A stretch of 47,006 nt of DNA from Acidithiobacillus concretivorus. GTDB lineage: Bacteria > Pseudomonadota > Gammaproteobacteria > Acidithiobacillales > Acidithiobacillaceae. A program made the position numbers and the translations under genes. Location: the NCBI RefSeq assembly GCF_018853445.1, contig NZ_JABELD010000044.1, positions 1 through 47,006 on the forward strand, read 5' to 3'. The notes beneath the pieces were generated by a model. That model did not search any database. It saw nothing but the letters and a program-made list of their open reading frames with translations, and had not been told where the DNA came from. Below, piece by piece: positions 1 to 8,539 of this stretch (the stretch's first letter is position 1; every line of letters starts with the position of its first letter).

Positions 1-1
1 C

Positions 2-940
2 ATGCGTCAGCTAGTGGATTTTGATGCCATCGATAATGCATTTATTCTGGATATGGCCATGGGCGGTTCTACCAATACGGTTTTGCATACCCTTGCCATT
101 GCCCGCGAGGCAGGCATCCAGTATCCGCTGTCCCGCCTCAATGATCTGGCGCAGAAAGTCGCCTATTTGGCAAAGGTTTCCCCGGCATTATCCACCGTGC
201 ATATTGAGGACATTGGTCGGGCAGGGGGTATTCCCGCCATCCTCCACGAAGTCCACAAGCGTAATCCCGATGTACTGCATCTGGACAAGCCAACGGTCAG
301 CGGCCAGAGCCTCCGTGAAATTGTTTCGGAAGCGAGCGTCAAGGACAGTAAAATCATTCGTCTGGCGGATAATCCTATTTCTCCGACGGGGGGGCTGCGG
401 GTGGTTTTCGGTAATCTCGCTCCTGAGGGCGGCATTGTCAAAATTGGTGCGGTTATTCCGGAAATGCGTCGGTTTTCAGGCCCAGCCAAAATTTTTGAGA
501 GCATGGATGGTGCTGCCGAAGGGATTCTGGCGGGCGAGGTGCACGCGGGCGATGTGGTGGTTATCCGCTATGAAGGACCTAAAGGTGGTCCCGGTATGCC
601 GGAAATGCTGACCCCAACCGCCAATATCATGGGAATGGGACTGGGTGAAAGCGTGGCCTTGATTACTGATGGTCGTTTCAGTGGTGCTACCCGTGGTGCC
701 TGTATTGGTCATATTTCTCCTGAGGCCGCTGAAGGCGGGCCGATCGGTTTGCTGAAAGCCGGTGATATCATCTCTCTGGACCTGGACAATGGTAAAATTC
801 ATGTTGATTTGAGTGATGAAGAACTGGCCGAGCGCCGCAAGCACTGGGTGCCCATTGAAAAACCTTTGTCGTCTCCCTGGTTGCGGCGTTATCGCAAGCT
901 GGTTACCAATGCGGCCAATGGCGCCATTTTGGAGTCCTGA
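2..940 (+). CDS. ilvD: Dihydroxy-acid dehydratase, C-terminal part (start outside window)
   Basis: This is the last 312 residues of IlvD, which dehydrates 2,3-dihydroxy-3-methylvalerate and 2,3-dihydroxyisovalerate to the 2-keto acids in isoleucine and valine synthesis. The family is usually about 550-620 residues, so the N-terminal part with most Fe-S cysteines lies before base 1, and the first ATG here is internal. The recognisable C-terminal motif GRFSGATRG is near residue 222, followed by the GHISPEA segment that is nearly invariant in the family. The frame is intact to TGA at 938-940. The next gene starts 6 bases later on the same strand, so the two are probably co-transcribed. The enzyme needs an Fe-S cluster, which the isc operon in this window could supply. 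Confidence 0.96.
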   Translation: MRQLVDFDAIDNAFILDMAMGGSTNTVLHTLAIAREAGIQYPLSRLNDLAQKVAYLAKVSPALSTVHIEDIGRAGGIPAILHEVHKRNPDVLHLDKPTVSGQSLREIVSEASVKDSKIIRLADNPISPTGGLRVVFGNLAPEGGIVKIGAVIPEMRRFSGPAKIFESMDGAAEGILAGEVHAGDVVVIRYEGPKGGPGMPEMLTPTANIMGMGLGESVALITDGRFSGATRGACIGHISPEAAEGGPIGLLKAGDIISLDLDNGKIHVDLSDEELAERRKHWVPIEKPLSSPWLRRYRKLVTNAANGAILES

Positions 941-946
941 TTATTC

Positions 947-1912
947 ATGAGTAATGGTGAATTGCATATTGGTGTTTATGTAGATGCGGAAAATGTGCGT
1001 TATAACGGTGGCTATGCCATGCGTTATGACGTATTGCGGCGCTTCGCTGCGCGTGAAGACCAGGCGCGTCTGCTGCGCCTGAATACCTATATGGCCGTGG
1101 ACGGGGAACGCATGAAAAGTGACCGTGAGTACCGTGAAGGTATTCGCAGTTACCAACAGGCGGTTCGTGACCTGGGTTGGAAAATCATTGAAAAACCCGT
1201 GCGCTGGTTTGTGGATGATGAGGGTAACCGGGTTTCAAAAGCCAATGCCGACCTGGACCTAGCGGTTGATGTCATGCTTCAGTCCGAACGACTGGATCAG
1301 TTGCTGCTGGTGACTGGAGATGGTGATTTTCTCCAGGTAGTCAGGGCGCTGCAAAATAAGGGATGCCGAGTCGAGGTTCTGGCATTTCGCAATGTTTCCA
1401 GAGAGTTGCAGCACGAAGCTGATGCTTTTTATTCGGGTTATCTAGTGCCTGGTTTGCTCCCGACCCGAGGCGATGTACGAGTCCCATGGGGAGAAATGGG
1501 CTCTCGTATTCGTGGTATTTGTATTCGTTGGGAAGCCGAGCGCGGCTTTGGTTTTATTCGTTTTCTGACCAATATCTCCGCCCGACTTTGGGTGACAGAT
1601 ACGCGTCATGAGGACTCTCCCTACGAATCGGCTTTTGTGCATATTTCCGACTTGCCCCGCGAGTTGGATACAGACGAACTCCCCAGTCGGGATATTATTC
1701 TCGAATTTGATATTGAGCCCAGTGAAACCGAAAAAGGCGGATTCATTGCTCGACGCTGTACGGTAGTCAATCGCTATGACGGACGTAGTGGCGGTATGAG
1801 CAAACAACCCGAACGGCAGACCATGGATCGCGGCGAAGAACTGCATTTTGCAGAGACTCGGGAAGCTGAGGAAGCAGTCGAACCAGAAGTTCTCGAGGAG
1901 ACCACGCCTTAA
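947..1912 (+). CDS. NYN-domain (LabA/DUF88-like) protein with C-terminal cold-shock-like domain
   Basis: The 321-residue protein has two parts. Residues 1 to about 165 form an NYN (PIN-like) nuclease fold: the N-terminal GVYVDAENVRY and later TGDGDFLQVV segments hold the acidic residues expected to bind metal. Residues about 185-275 resemble a cold-shock OB fold, with GFGFIRF (RNP1-like) and FVHISDL (RNP2-like) motifs. The last 45 residues are acidic and probably disordered. NYN proteins are known or predicted RNases, so an RNA-directed nuclease is a fair inference, but the substrate cannot be read from sequence. The gene follows ilvD closely and converges on argA, with 10 bases between the stops. 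Confidence 0.85.
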   Translation: MSNGELHIGVYVDAENVRYNGGYAMRYDVLRRFAAREDQARLLRLNTYMAVDGERMKSDREYREGIRSYQQAVRDLGWKIIEKPVRWFVDDEGNRVSKANADLDLAVDVMLQSERLDQLLLVTGDGDFLQVVRALQNKGCRVEVLAFRNVSRELQHEADAFYSGYLVPGLLPTRGDVRVPWGEMGSRIRGICIRWEAERGFGFIRFLTNISARLWVTDTRHEDSPYESAFVHISDLPRELDTDELPSRDIILEFDIEPSETEKGGFIARRCTVVNRYDGRSGGMSKQPERQTMDRGEELHFAETREAEEAVEPEVLEETTP

Positions 1913-1922
1913 ACCCGTTTTT

Positions 1923-3230
1923 TCAGAGAATCTGGAAAAAAACCTGACTACGACGTTGGAAATTATAGAGTTGCTGCCGTGGAACAGGAAGTTCCTCCAG
2001 GGTTCCCTGGCGGAATTTGCGCTCCAGAAACCAGTGGGTAGTTTGGGTGCTCAACACAAAAATCTGTGACAATTGCCGTTCTCTGGCCCAGTTCTCACAA
2101 AACGCCATCAGCCGCTCACCGCGTCCCTGACGACGATACCGGCTATCCACCGCCAGACAGGCGACCTCTGCCATGCCCTGTTCGGGATAAGGATAGACGG
2201 CCGCGCAGCCAATAATCTTGCCGTCCCGTTCCATGACCACAAAATGATCCGCTTCCATTTCCAGGCGTTCACGACTGCGTTTCACCAGAATCCCTTTTTC
2301 TTCCAGCGGCCTGATCAAAGCGAGAATGCCGGGAATATCGGTGACAGTGGCCATCCGCATGTGCTCAAAGGAATCCCTGGATATCAGCGTGCCCAGGCCA
2401 TCACGGGTAAACAGTTCGCGGAGCAGGGCACCATCCACATGCCGGGAAATCAGATGAACACGTTCTACGCCCCGAGCACAGGCTGTTCCGGCACTCAGTA
2501 GATGCTCGCGGGCATCTGCCGTAATATTTGGGCGGTCCAGCAGGCTCGGAATTTCTGAAGAGGTCAGTTGCCGCAGGAGTTCTCCTTCTCCATCCAGAAT
2601 CCCGTCCTCGTCCATGTAAAAAACCAGTTTTGCCGCACCCAAAGCAATGGCCGCAGCGACAGCTACTTCTTCAGCACGGATATTGAACAGAGTTCCGGTA
2701 GGAGAAACCCCGATAGGTGAAAGCAGAACAATTTCGTCAGCGGCTAGATGCCGTTCCATGGCCTCGTTAGCCACCCGCCGTACTTGCCCGGTACTTTGAT
2801 AATCCACCCCTTCGAGAATACCCAAAGGCTGGGCAATAATGAAATTACCGCTGACCACCTGAAGTCCGGCATGCGCCATGGGCGAACCCATTTGTCCTTC
2901 AGATAGCACTGCTTCCACCACCAGCCGCGCGCCGCCTACCGCTTCCCGCAGAACCTGCATGGCTTCGGGGCTGGTAATGCGCTTACCATTGACGCGCTGC
3001 GTTTGTAAGCCATGAACTTGCAGAGCCGCATCGATTTGTGGACCGGCGCCATGAACCAGCACCACGTTAATCCCCAGGCTGTTGAGCAGGGCAATATCAT
3101 GGGCCAGACCACGAATACTGCCATCAGCAATGGCATCGCCACCAAAATTGATGACGAAAGTCTGCCCCCTGAAGCGATGGATATAGGGGGAAGACTCGCG
3201 AAAACTGCGGACAAAACTATCAATAGGCAT
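1923..3230 (-). CDS. argA: Amino-acid N-acetyltransferase (N-acetylglutamate synthase)
   Basis: ArgA acetylates glutamate with acetyl-CoA, the first step of arginine synthesis. The N-terminal part (residues about 20-280) is an amino-acid-kinase-like domain with the VINFGGDA and VLVHGAGPQ segments; this domain normally carries arginine feedback control. The C-terminal part is a GNAT acetyltransferase with the RYRRQGRGERLM acetyl-CoA loop. I chose the ATG at 3230 (MPIDSFVRSF, 435 residues), preceded by AGGGA at a suitable distance, instead of an upstream start that adds 9 residues. The length is normal for the family. It is the last gene of a minus-strand run yciB-yciI-bolA-argA. Confidence 0.95.
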   Translation of the reverse strand: MPIDSFVRSFRESSPYIHRFRGQTFVINFGGDAIADGSIRGLAHDIALLNSLGINVVLVHGAGPQIDAALQVHGLQTQRVNGKRITSPEAMQVLREAVGGARLVVEAVLSEGQMGSPMAHAGLQVVSGNFIIAQPLGILEGVDYQSTGQVRRVANEAMERHLAADEIVLLSPIGVSPTGTLFNIRAEEVAVAAAIALGAAKLVFYMDEDGILDGEGELLRQLTSSEIPSLLDRPNITADAREHLLSAGTACARGVERVHLISRHVDGALLRELFTRDGLGTLISRDSFEHMRMATVTDIPGILALIRPLEEKGILVKRSRERLEMEADHFVVMERDGKIIGCAAVYPYPEQGMAEVACLAVDSRYRRQGRGERLMAFCENWARERQLSQIFVLSTQTTHWFLERKFRQGTLEELPVPRQQLYNFQRRSQVFFQIL

Positions 3231-3297
3231 GTTTTGTCCCTGCCATATCGAGCGCAAAGTCGTTATTGTCAGTCAGCAATGATGGTTGTCCGGTACG

Positions 3298-3609
3298 TTA
3301 CTGGGTATTCAGGGAGATGGTCGGGCGCCGGGTTTTGGGTTGGTTCAGTGCGGCAAATTCTTCGGGGGTATACGCCTTGACTGCCAAGGCATGAATTTTT
3401 TCCCGTACTGACTCCGTCGCCGCGTTGACCAGCCGGTGACGGGCGAGGGGCGCCATACCCTCAAACTGATGGCAGACAATGCGTAACTCGTAGTGACCAC
3501 CACCGTCGGATTGCTCGTGCGAACTGTGGGCCTCACTACGATCTTTAATTTCCAGAAACTCGGGATGAAGGGCATCTTCAATGAGATGTTCAAGCACTTG
3601 CTTGTTCAT
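3298..3609 (-). CDS. bolA: BolA family protein
   Basis: This 103-residue BolA-fold protein shows the family features: an N-terminal helix, the SEAHSSHEQ segment with conserved histidines, the [10 protein letters not shown] strand, and the PLARHRLV helix followed by [13 protein letters not shown]. BolA proteins pair with monothiol glutaredoxins and bind a shared [2Fe-2S] cluster, acting in iron homeostasis or cluster delivery, and some bind DNA. Which role applies here cannot be told from sequence. Its ATG overlaps the stop of yciI by 4 bases, which indicates translational coupling. No glutaredoxin gene lies in this window, but the isc operon is 4.4 kb away. Confidence 0.9.
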   Translation of the reverse strand: MNKQVLEHLIEDALHPEFLEIKDRSEAHSSHEQSDGGGHYELRIVCHQFEGMAPLARHRLVNAATESVREKIHALAVKAYTPEEFAALNQPKTRRPTISLNTQ

Positions 3610-3908
3610 GGTAAAAACACTCCTTTGTAGGGACGAACACTGACATCTGCATAGACGCCAGCACTGAGATAGGGTTCGGCGGCCGCCCAGGCATGGGCTT
3701 CTTCCAGAGAATTAAAACGGGCGATAATCAGACTGCCGGTAAATCCCGCTTCGCCGGGTTCTTCCGTATCAGCCGCCGGGAAAGGGCCGGCCGTCAGCAG
3801 TCGTCCTTCAGATTGTAACTGATGCAGGCGCGCCAGATGATCACCCCGGGCGTTTTGGCGCTTGCTCAGGGAATTCGGATTATCGGTGCCAATGATGCAG
3901 TAATACAT
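3606..3908 (-). CDS. YciI family protein
   Basis: This 100-residue protein is a YciI-like dimeric alpha-beta barrel. The start [13 protein letters not shown], the middle [10 protein letters not shown] and the [18 protein letters not shown] segment match the family, with the usual conserved histidine and aspartate positions. YciI proteins have a putative active site but no firmly established reaction. It sits between yciB and bolA on the minus strand and overlaps bolA by 4 bases. The yciB-yciI-bolA neighbourhood is common in beta- and gammaproteobacteria, which supports the call. The annotation is confident at family level only. Confidence 0.88.
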   Translation of the reverse strand: MYYCIIGTDNPNSLSKRQNARGDHLARLHQLQSEGRLLTAGPFPAADTEEPGEAGFTGSLIIARFNSLEEAHAWAAAEPYLSAGVYADVSVRPYKGVFLP

Positions 3909-3959
3909 AAGCTTGTCCTATCAATGAATGAGCGGTATGGGTGTTTCCAGCATCGGCGT

Positions 3960-4511
3960 TCACGAGTCACTGTCTTTAATTTCCTGGGGAAGTGCCCGGG
4001 AAATGACCACGGCCTGGAACAGCACAAAAATGATGGTAATGCCGAGCATACCGAAAAGCTTGAAGTCTACCCAGATACCTGTCGAAAAACTGTAGGCCAC
4101 CACCAGATTCAGGACCGCGCCAAAAATAAAAAACGTGATCCAGTAAATATTGAGGCGTCGCCAGAACGATTGCGGCAAAGTGGCTGGCAGTTGACCACCC
4201 ATCAGGCGTTCGAGCAGAGGCTGTTCCCGCCAATGGGTGAACAACAGGACTCCGGCAAAAAGCAGGTAGAGGATGCTGGGTTTGACCTTGATGAAGGTAT
4301 CATTATGAAAATAGAGAGTCAGGCCACCAAAAATCAGGATCAGCAGCGTAGAGACCCAGGTCATTGTCTCAATGCGCCCACGCCGCCACCATTGCCAGGC
4401 CATGAGCACAATGGCGGCAACAATCAGCACTTCTGTAGCCGTATAAATACCATGAATCTTATACGCTACAAAAAAGAGGATAATGGGCAAAAAGTCGGTA
4501 AGCAGTTTCAT
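3960..4511 (-). CDS. yciB: Inner-membrane septation protein YciB / IspZ
   Basis: The 183-residue protein is very hydrophobic, with about five membrane-spanning stretches, and begins MKLLTDFLPIILFFVAYKI, which is characteristic of YciB (intracellular septation protein A). YciB is an inner-membrane protein linked to cell-envelope integrity and division in enterobacteria; its biochemical activity is unknown. Other family segments visible are HWREQPLLERLMGGQLP, and WRRLNIYWITFFIFGAVLNL in the second half. The protein ends in a short charged tail. It is the first gene of the minus-strand group, and its start is 63 bases from the divergent DUF815 gene, so that gap should hold a promoter for each. 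No strong ribosome-binding site is visible. Confidence 0.92.
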   Translation of the reverse strand: MKLLTDFLPIILFFVAYKIHGIYTATEVLIVAAIVLMAWQWWRRGRIETMTWVSTLLILIFGGLTLYFHNDTFIKVKPSILYLLFAGVLLFTHWREQPLLERLMGGQLPATLPQSFWRRLNIYWITFFIFGAVLNLVVAYSFSTGIWVDFKLFGMLGITIIFVLFQAVVISRALPQEIKDSDS

Positions 4512-4574
4512 GACGGGACGCAGTAATATAGAGTGGAACGCAGCTATCTAATCACAGAAAGGAGTTTATGGACA

Positions 4575-5438
4575 GTGGAACGTCAGCATTTGCTTCAAAG
4601 TTTAGCGGCGCTGCTGGGGGATAGCAGTGATCATCCCTTGCCGGATTTCGCCAGCATCAAGGCGGCGCGCTGGCGACATTTGCCTCTGGGTGGGCGTCTG
4701 GAGGCCGTTAGCCGGGTGGATTTGCCGGATATGGATGAGTTGTTGGGTATTGACGAAACCAAGGCGGCCCTGGAATTGAATACCCGGCAGTTTGTGGCCG
4801 GTTTCCCGGCCAATGACGCATTGCTCTGGGGCGGAAGGGGAACGGGAAAGTCCTCCCTGGTCAAAGCCTTGCTGCGGCGTTATGCCGATCAGGGCCTGCG
4901 TCTGATTGAAATAGATGCGGATGGTATTCTCGATTTGCCGGAAATACTGGCCGCCCTGCAGGCTGCTGATCCCGAACAGCGTTATCACTTTGCCCTGTTT
5001 TGTGATGATTTGTCTTTTGGTTCTGATGATCCTGGCTACAAAGCCCTCAAATCACTGCTGGATGGCGGTGTGGAAGCGCGGCCCGACAATGTGCTTTTGT
5101 ATGCCACCAGTAATAGGCGTCATCTCATGCCCCGACATTTTTCTGACAATGAAGAATATCACCGGCATGGCGATGAGATTATTGCGGGCGAAACAGCTGA
5201 GGAAAAAATCAGTTTATCTGAGCGTTTTGGTTTGTGGCTGGGCTTTTATCCCTTTGATCAGGCAATGTATCTGGATATTTGCGCGATCCATATGCAGCGT
5301 CTGAATATGCCGGCAGATCCTGAGCAATGGCAGGAGGAAGCCCTGCGCTGGGCACTGCAGCGTGGTTCCCGCAGCGGCCGGGTAGCCCGCCAGTTTGCCC
5401 GGCACTGGGCCGGATCAAGGTCATTGGCAGGACAGTAA
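4575..5438 (+). CDS. DUF815-family P-loop ATPase
   Basis: This is an AAA-like ATPase of the DUF815 family. The Walker A motif GGRGTGKSSL is near residue 94, a Walker B-like LFCDDLSF follows, and the block YATSNRRHLMPRHF is typical of the family. The function is unknown; structural resemblance to AAA remodelling ATPases is family knowledge. An in-frame GTG at 4533 would give 301 residues, but AAAGGAG at 4558-4564 lies about 10 bases before the GTG at 4575, so I prefer that start (287 residues). It is divergent from yciB and converges on suhB, 25 bases from its stop. An ATG at 4568 is out of frame. Confidence 0.85.
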   Translation: MERQHLLQSLAALLGDSSDHPLPDFASIKAARWRHLPLGGRLEAVSRVDLPDMDELLGIDETKAALELNTRQFVAGFPANDALLWGGRGTGKSSLVKALLRRYADQGLRLIEIDADGILDLPEILAALQAADPEQRYHFALFCDDLSFGSDDPGYKALKSLLDGGVEARPDNVLLYATSNRRHLMPRHFSDNEEYHRHGDEIIAGETAEEKISLSERFGLWLGFYPFDQAMYLDICAIHMQRLNMPADPEQWQEEALRWALQRGSRSGRVARQFARHWAGSRSLAGQ

Positions 5439-5443
5439 AACGC

Positions 5444-5466
5444 TGCGCCCGAGCTGCGGGTTTTCA
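5444..5466. terminator. Possible weak bidirectional terminator between DUF815 gene and suhB
   Basis: Between the two convergent stops, CCCG (5448-5451) can pair with CGGG (5457-5460) around a 5-base loop, followed by TTTT on the plus strand. On the minus strand the same hairpin is followed by CGCAGCGTTTT. The stem is only 4 bp, so this is a weak candidate, supported mainly by its position. Confidence 0.25.
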
Positions 5467-6261
5467 GGCCTTGGGCTTGTTGATTTCCTGACTGATGATG
5501 TGGAGCATCTGCGCATGTACGCGCAGATTGCCTGCCACAATGTTGCCATTTTCCAGAAATCCCTGGTCCCCCGTAAAGTCGGTAGCGACCCCTCCGGCCT
5601 CCTGAACCAGCAGTGCTCCTGCGGCCAGATCCCAGGGTTTGAGGTTGAATTCCCAGAATCCGTCATAACGGCCGGCGGCCACGTAAGCCAGATCCAGAGC
5701 GGCGGAACCCGGGCGCCGAATACCTGCAGTTTTTAGCATGAAGGCCTTGAAGGTGGCGAGATAGGTGTCTAGATAGGAGAAATCCCGAAAAGGAAATCCG
5801 GTACCCAGAAGCGCGCCATCCAGATCTTTGCGTTGGGCAATACGCAGGCGGCGATCATTCAGATGGGCGCCGCCGCCGCGCGTGGCAGTAAACAGTTCAT
5901 CGTGGATGGGGTTATAAATAACGGCATGTTCCAGCCGGTCAAAATGTTTAATACCAATGGAAACACAAAGTTGTGGCATGCCGTGAATGAAATTGGTAGT
6001 GCCGTCGAGAGGGTCAATAATCCATTCAAAATCCTTGTCAGGAATCCGGTTACCTTCTTCGGCCAGAATGCCATGATCCGGGTAGGCGCGGCGGACGATT
6101 TCGACAATGGCGGCCTCGGCGCGTTGATCCACGTCGGTCACAAAGTCATTGTGCGCTTTATTGGTGATGGTAATTTCGTTGACTCGGGCAAAACTGCGAT
6201 TGATGATATCGCCGGCTTTGCGGGCGGCACGGATAGCGGTAACGAGTATGGGATGCTGCAT
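5464..6261 (-). CDS. suhB: Inositol monophosphatase family protein SuhB
   Basis: This is an inositol-1-monophosphatase, a Mg-dependent phosphatase of the FIG superfamily. In E. coli, SuhB also acts in rRNA antitermination complexes with Nus factors. The metal-binding motifs are clear: ILAEEGN, then WIIDPLDGTTNFIHG, and PWDLAAGALLVQEAGG near the C-terminus. I place the start at the ATG at 6261 (MQHPILVTAI, 265 residues), the usual family start, with AAGGG six bases upstream. A longer frame would add 28 residues that do not resemble the family. It diverges from the trmJ side and converges on the DUF815 gene. Confidence 0.94.
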   Translation of the reverse strand: MQHPILVTAIRAARKAGDIINRSFARVNEITITNKAHNDFVTDVDQRAEAAIVEIVRRAYPDHGILAEEGNRIPDKDFEWIIDPLDGTTNFIHGMPQLCVSIGIKHFDRLEHAVIYNPIHDELFTATRGGGAHLNDRRLRIAQRKDLDGALLGTGFPFRDFSYLDTYLATFKAFMLKTAGIRRPGSAALDLAYVAAGRYDGFWEFNLKPWDLAAGALLVQEAGGVATDFTGDQGFLENGNIVAGNLRVHAQMLHIISQEINKPKA

Positions 6262-6311
6262 GAGAACCCTTATGGGAAAATAAATTGGGTCCATTATAAA
6301 GGAGAACGACA

Positions 6312-6395
6312 ATGACCGCACGAATAGCGCTGCGAATAATCGCAAAAAGCCTTCAGGTTAAACTACCATTTGCTATCAAATTTACCAGAGCGTGA
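6312..6395 (+). CDS. Possible 27-residue small ORF ahead of trmJ
   Basis: An ATG at 6312 follows AAAGGAG (6298-6304) by 7 bases, one of the better ribosome-binding sites in the window. It opens a 27-codon frame (MTARIALRIIAKSL...) ending in TGA at 6393-6395. The peptide is basic, with six Arg/Lys and one or two amphipathic stretches and no acidic residue. The stop is 16 bases before the TTG start of trmJ, so it could be a leader peptide or a coupled small protein. I recognise no homologue, and a chance match of a good ribosome-binding site to a short frame is possible. Confidence 0.35.
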   Translation: MTARIALRIIAKSLQVKLPFAIKFTRA

Positions 6396-6411
6396 TCAGG
6401 AGTAACCTAGC

Positions 6412-7179
6412 TTGAGTACAAAATTTCTGGAGGGGCTGCGGGTGGTTCTGGTGGAAACCAGTCATCCTGGCAATATTGGCGCCACTGCCCGCGCCATGAA
6501 AGTGATGGGACTGCAACATCTGGTCCTGGTGAATCCACGTTTTTTTCCCCATCCTGAAGCGACAGCACTGGCATCAGGTGCCGAGGATGTTCTTGAACGG
6601 GCGCAAGTCACGGCAGATCTGGCTACAGCCTTGCAGGGGTGTCACAAGGTCTATGGAACCAGTGCCCGGGATCGCCGCATTCAGTGGCCTGTGCTGGATG
6701 CTCGCGAGGCGGCTGTGGAAATGGTTGCGGAGCTTGCTGCCGGAAACTGTGCGCTGGTTTTTGGCCGTGAGCGCACGGGGCTCAGCAATGAGGAGCTGGA
6801 TCATTGTCAGGTTCTGGTGAATATCCCCACGGCGGAATTATATCATTCCCTGAATCTTGGTCAGGCGGTGCAGGTTCTGGCTTACGAACTGCACATGGCG
6901 ACACGCTGCACAACGGCGGAATGGTGCGCTGATACTGATGCAACAAGCATTGAAGTAGCAGCGCCCATGGAGGATATGGAAGGTTTTTATGGTCATCTGG
7001 AGCAGGTTTTGCGGCAAAGTGGTTTTTTGCAGGAAATTCGTGCCATCCGGATGATGCGACGTCTGCGCCGTTTATATGACCGGGCGCGGCCTACCGCTAA
7101 TGAAGTCAACATTCTGCGTGGCATTCTCACCGAAATACAGCGATGGGCGACGAATAGTAGACAAAAAGGGTCGGGATAG
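6412..7179 (+). CDS. trmJ: tRNA (cytidine/uridine-2'-O-)-methyltransferase TrmJ
   Basis: TrmJ is a SPOUT-class methyltransferase that puts a 2'-O-methyl group on nucleotide 32 of the tRNA anticodon loop. The N-terminal VVLVETSHPGNIGATARAMK, the middle CALVFGRERTGLSNEEL and the NIPTAELYHSLNLGQAVQVL knot region are the standard SPOUT blocks for S-adenosylmethionine binding. The C-terminal helices include MMRRLRRLYDRARP. The start is TTG at 6412, with AGGAG at 6398-6402. The length of 255 residues is normal. It is followed by cysE after 49 bases. In many proteobacteria trmJ (yfhQ) lies beside suhB and the isc operon, as here, which supports the call. Confidence 0.95.
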   Translation: MSTKFLEGLRVVLVETSHPGNIGATARAMKVMGLQHLVLVNPRFFPHPEATALASGAEDVLERAQVTADLATALQGCHKVYGTSARDRRIQWPVLDAREAAVEMVAELAAGNCALVFGRERTGLSNEELDHCQVLVNIPTAELYHSLNLGQAVQVLAYELHMATRCTTAEWCADTDATSIEVAAPMEDMEGFYGHLEQVLRQSGFLQEIRAIRMMRRLRRLYDRARPTANEVNILRGILTEIQRWATNSRQKGSG

Positions 7180-7228
7180 TCTTTAATGCGGACTGACAAG
7201 GGCGCGTAAATCGGGAGGAACATAACAA

Positions 7229-7975
7229 ATGGCTGGTCATTGGCGTGCTGACCTGGATGCCGTATTTGCCCGTGATCCTGCCGCCCGCAATCGTCTTGAG
7301 GTTTTGTTGACCTACCCTGGTGTGCATGCCCTGTTTATGCACCGTCTGGCCCATGAGCTCTGGAAACGGCGCTGGCGCTTGTTGGCCAGGAGTCTCGCGG
7401 CTTTTTCCCGTTTTTGGACGGGCATTGAAATTCATCCTGGTGCCTGCATCGGGCAACGCTTTTTTATTGATCATGGCATGGGTGTAGTGATCGGTGAGAC
7501 GGCAGAAATTGGCGATGATTGTACGCTTTATCACGGAGTTACCTTGGGTGGAACGTCCTGGCAACCGGGCAAGCGTCATCCCACATTGGGTAATGGTGTG
7601 ATTGTCGGCGCGGGGGCCAAAGTGCTGGGACCCATTATGGTTGGCGATCAGGCTCGGATTGGTTCCAACGCGGTCGTGGTCAAATCGGTTCCGGCAGGGG
7701 CGACGGTGGTGGGTATTCCCGGCCGGGTAGTGAATAAAGGGGAGCAACACCCGGATAATTTTGAGGCCTATGGACTGACCGGGCAGATGCCTGATCCGGT
7801 AGCGCGCGCAATAGAATGCATGCTCGAACACATGCATCGTCAGGATGCCGAGATCACCCAGATCAGGTCTGGATTGCAACAATTACAGCCGCGTGAAGCC
7901 TTGATGCCGGTCGAGGAAATCGCCTGTTCTCTGGAAGCAGAGCCGGATTCTGCTGAACAGGGAACTTCAAAATAG
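7229..7975 (+). CDS. cysE: Serine O-acetyltransferase
   Basis: CysE makes O-acetylserine from serine and acetyl-CoA, the direct precursor of cysteine. The N-terminal helical part includes [16 protein letters not shown]. The C-terminal left-handed beta-helix has hexapeptide repeats, with [20 protein letters not shown] carrying the catalytic histidine-aspartate region and [16 protein letters not shown] forming the acetyl-CoA loop. A 248-residue length is typical of the shorter class. The ribosome-binding site GGGAGG lies before the ATG. Its position directly before iscR is logical, since cysteine is the sulfur donor for IscS. The stop codon abuts the iscR operator, so the iscR promoter begins right where cysE ends. 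Confidence 0.95.
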   Translation: MAGHWRADLDAVFARDPAARNRLEVLLTYPGVHALFMHRLAHELWKRRWRLLARSLAAFSRFWTGIEIHPGACIGQRFFIDHGMGVVIGETAEIGDDCTLYHGVTLGGTSWQPGKRHPTLGNGVIVGAGAKVLGPIMVGDQARIGSNAVVVKSVPAGATVVGIPGRVVNKGEQHPDNFEAYGLTGQMPDPVARAIECMLEHMHRQDAEITQIRSGLQQLQPREALMPVEEIACSLEAEPDSAEQGTSK

Positions 7976-7976
7976 A

Positions 7977-8008
7977 ATACTTGACTAAATTAGTACAGAT
8001 AGTAGGAT
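7977..8008 (+). promoter_or_regulatory. iscR promoter with IscR type 1 operator
   Basis: Bases 7977-8001 fit the first 18 positions of the 25-bp type 1 IscR site (ATASYYGACTRWWWYAGT...) without a mismatch; the right arm is poorer. The site covers a -35 box TTGACT (7981-7986), with a -10 candidate TAGGAT at 8003-8008 (16-base spacer). In enterobacteria, [2Fe-2S]-IscR binds such sites and represses isc when clusters are plentiful. The same feedback is inferred here. Confidence 0.75.
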
Positions 8009-8029
8009 GTGCAGCAGAGGTTACCTGAT

Positions 8030-8521
8030 ATGAAATTGACGACGAAAGGCCGCTATGCCGTAACAGCCATGCTCGATTTGGCTTTGCATCAGAGTGAGGA
8101 CGTGGTGACGGTAGCGGATGTTTCCCGGCGTCAGCAAATATCGGTGGCTTATCTGGAGCAGTTGTTTGGACGCATGCGGCGCTTCGGGCTGATTGAAAGT
8201 GTGCGTGGGCCAGGTGGAGGTTATCGGCTGGCTGTGCCGGATTCAGAAATTCCCCTGACCAAGATTGTCGAGGCGGTTAATGAATCCATCAGCACAACCC
8301 AGTGTGGTGGTGAATCGCAAAACAGCTGCAAAGGTGATGCTCAACAATGTCTGACCCATGATTTGTGGGAAGAATTGGGCGAGCGTATCGCCAGTTTTCT
8401 CGGGGGTATCACCTTAGGTGATCTGGTTGCCCGACATTTACAAAAAGAATCGGCGCAGGGTGTGCCGGTGCGTATGCAAAATCACCATGTATCGCGTTCG
8501 GCGACACATGATACCGCTTGA
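8030..8521 (+). CDS. iscR: Rrf2-family Fe-S cluster regulator IscR
   Basis: IscR is a winged-helix regulator that senses cellular [2Fe-2S] supply and controls Fe-S assembly genes. The start MKLTTKGRYAVTAMLDLA is characteristic, and the recognition region SVAYLEQLFGRMRR keeps the glutamate that discriminates type 1 from type 2 sites in E. coli. The cluster ligands are a CX7CX6C run ending CLTHDLW; the spacing is slightly wider than E. coli's CX5CX5C. The ATG at 8030 has GAGG at 8017-8020; an upstream in-frame GTG at 8009 would add 7 residues and overlap the -10 region, so I reject it. It is the first gene of the isc operon. Confidence 0.95.
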   Translation: MKLTTKGRYAVTAMLDLALHQSEDVVTVADVSRRQQISVAYLEQLFGRMRRFGLIESVRGPGGGYRLAVPDSEIPLTKIVEAVNESISTTQCGGESQNSCKGDAQQCLTHDLWEELGERIASFLGGITLGDLVARHLQKESAQGVPVRMQNHHVSRSATHDTA

Positions 8522-8539
8522 TACCGTGAGGTGCAGAAA

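Noticed and set aside
3822-4526. Plus-strand open frame of 234 codons
   Set aside because: It lies opposite yciI and yciB, which are clear family members on the minus strand. Its translation is rich in Gln, His and Asn with no family match, typical of an antisense shadow.
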